A program made the position numbers and the translations under genes. 8,261 nt of DNA. Origin: Akkermansiaceae bacterium (GTDB taxonomy: Bacteria; Verrucomicrobiota; Verrucomicrobiia; Verrucomicrobiales; Akkermansiaceae). The notes beneath the pieces were generated by a model. That model saw only the letters and a list, made by a program, of their open reading frames with translations, had not been told where the DNA came from and did not search any database. This document shows, piece by piece, positions 7,086-8,261 of this stretch; within the stretch, counting starts at the first letter, position 1, and each line of letters opens with the position of its first letter. Location of the stretch: assembly GCA_023300065.1 (NCBI GenBank), contig JALZWJ010000026.1:1-8261 (forward strand), in the 5' to 3' direction.

Positions 7086-7137
7086 TGCCATGATCCGCAG
7101 TCATAGTTAAAACCAAATCGCCTCTCGAATCATGGCA
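7086..7137. repeat. Inverted repeat in the kinase-porin intergenic gap
   Basis: TGCCATGAT (7086-7094) and ATCATGGCA (7129-7137) are exact 9-base inverted repeats separated by 34 bases. The left arm also belongs to a direct repeat: CCATGATCCGC occurs at 7088-7098 and again at 7161-7171, where it forms the start of the porin gene. The first copy would encode only a six-codon peptide (ATG at 7090, TAA at 7108-7110). The arrangement may form a leader structure or may reflect a small local duplication. No terminator-like U-run is present. Confidence 0.35.
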
Positions 7138-7162
7138 CAACGCGCGCTCTTTCCCTACCACC

Positions 7163-8261
7163 ATGATCCGCCACGCCCTTACTCTTACCGTCACTACCCT
7201 AGGCATCCTGCCCTCCTTCGGAGGAGATCTCAGTCCATTACTAGAAGTGCCTATCGGCACTACGCACACCCCAAATTTCATGGAGAAGCTCAAGTTCAAA
7301 GGCGACTTCCGCACTCGTTACGAATTCCGTGATGAAGAAACCTTCCAAGCCTCCCACGCCTTCACCATCCGCGGACGACTCGGCCTTGAAATCGGCAGCT
7401 TCAATGGCTTTTCCGCCTACATCGAAGGCGAAAGCACCCGCGCACTCGTCGATGACTTCGCCTCCAATCCCCTCCCTAACGGCCTCCAGAGCCCCGGTGG
7501 CTTGACCGATCCCTTCGAATTCGGAAACACCTTCATTGGTGATCCGAACAACGCCGAACTTAACCAAGCCTACCTCAAATACACCAAGAGTGGCTTCACC
7601 ACCACCGTAGGCCGCCAGCGCATTATCCGGAATAACGCCGCCTTCATCGGCAACGTCGGCTGGCGTCAAAACGAACAGACCTTCGATGCCGCCCAACTCG
7701 CATACGCCAAAAACAACGTCTCCATCAGCTACGTCTACGCCAACCGCGTACAGCGCATCTTTGGCACCAGCGCACCCAGCAGCCACCCCCTCCGCGACTT
7801 CGAAGGCGACATCCACCTCTTCGACTTCACCACCAAAACCGACCTCGGAAAAATCGGAGGCTACGCCTACCTCATCGACCTCGATCCCACCAAGAGCAAC
7901 CCAGCCGGACCCATCCTCTCCATAGGTGACAGCAACACCTTCGGAGCCTTCATCGAAAACAACGGCCTCTACGCCGAATTCGCTTACCAAGACGGCACCG
8001 CCACCCGCGAAGGCGGAGACTACCAAGCCCTCTACGGCCACCTCAAATACTCCACCAAAATCGGGAGCACTTCCGTAAACGCAGGCATCGAGTATCTCGG
8101 CGATGGCTTCGTCACCCCCCTCGCCACCGTCCACGCCTTTAATGGTTTTGCCGACGCCTTCATCTTCAACCGCATCGGCCTCCCCTTCGCCAATGCAGAC
8201 TACGATGGCCTCACCGACTTCTACACCAGCTTCTCCCAAACCAGCCTCCCCGGCGACCTCA
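7163..8261 (+). CDS. Alginate-export-type outer-membrane porin (3' truncated)
   Basis: The frame opens at the ATG at 7163 and stays open to the window end (366 codons). A signal peptide is visible: MIRHALTLTVTTLGILPSFG, with cleavage probably near residue 20. After it, FKGDFRTRYEFRDE (about residues 47-60) starts a pattern of alternating hydrophobic and polar residues typical of an outer-membrane beta-barrel. The segments RGRLGLEIGSFNGFSAYIEGE, AELNQAYLKYTKSGFTTTVGRQRI and AQLAYAKNNVSISYVYANRV resemble Alginate_exp family barrels and their conserved GRQ strand. The barrel end and C-terminal strand lie beyond the window. It follows the kinase gene by 77 bases with the same orientation and codon bias, so it is probably co-regulated. 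In this context the likely cargo is nitrate or another small anion rather than alginate, but this is inference. No Shine-Dalgarno is visible. Confidence 0.85.
   Translation, partial: MIRHALTLTVTTLGILPSFGGDLSPLLEVPIGTTHTPNFMEKLKFKGDFRTRYEFRDEETFQASHAFTIRGRLGLEIGSFNGFSAYIEGESTRALVDDFASNPLPNGLQSPGGLTDPFEFGNTFIGDPNNAELNQAYLKYTKSGFTTTVGRQRIIRNNAAFIGNVGWRQNEQTFDAAQLAYAKNNVSISYVYANRVQRIFGTSAPSSHPLRDFEGDIHLFDFTTKTDLGKIGGYAYLIDLDPTKSNPAGPILSIGDSNTFGAFIENNGLYAEFAYQDGTATREGGDYQALYGHLKYSTKIGSTSVNAGIEYLGDGFVTPLATVHAFNGFADAFIFNRIGLPFANADYDGLTDFYTSFSQTSLPGDL

Noticed and set aside
7241..8239. Long open frame on the - strand, 332 codons
   Set aside because: It is an antisense shadow of the porin gene. The translation is a repetitive Gly/Val/Glu/Ala string with no domain, produced by the C-ending codon bias of the + strand gene.

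Overview
This window most likely comes from a Verrucomicrobia-like (PVC group) bacterium. Three features point there: a PEP-CTERM sorted surface protein, a sulfatase flanked by calcium-binding DxDGD-type repeats, and a nitrate-uptake cassette in which a NarK-type transporter sits next to a fused PP2C phosphatase/Ser-Thr kinase and a porin-like gene. The protein genes strongly prefer C-ending codons and mostly lack good Shine-Dalgarno sequences. The taxonomic placement is an inference from gene content, not from a marker gene.

Left part (1-1935). The last 28 codons of an unidentified + strand gene end in a tail-to-tail overlap with a LysR-family regulator on the - strand. An AT-rich gap between this regulator and the next gene carries a perfect TAATAA-CCC-TTATTA dyad. 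A secreted PEP-CTERM protein follows on the + strand. It ends at a perfect 13-bp stem-loop that separates it from the convergent sulfatase remnant.

Middle (1936-3762). The - strand carries a decayed sulfatase. It keeps the signal-peptide-like start, the CIPSR active-site motif and the GKWHLG motif. It has no start codon, has lost roughly the middle of the catalytic domain, and changes frame at least twice. Beyond it is an intact small - strand gene for a PhnA-like protein that lacks most of the zinc-binding cysteines. A divergent intergenic region then leads to the nitrate genes.

Right part (3763-8261). Three + strand genes look like one functional unit: a NarK/NasA-type nitrate/nitrite transporter, a tail-anchored bifunctional PP2C phosphatase/protein kinase, and an outer-membrane porin of the alginate-export type that runs off the window. 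The inferred scheme is passage of nitrate (or another small anion) through the outer membrane by the porin and through the inner membrane by NarK, with the kinase/phosphatase adjusting uptake by reversible phosphorylation. The transporter start is embedded in a strong hairpin that pairs both its AGGAG and its ATG. A second, two-state hairpin lies between transporter and kinase.

No rRNA, tRNA, CRISPR array, insertion sequence or origin was seen. No stretch longer than 300 bases lacks a gene or pseudogene.
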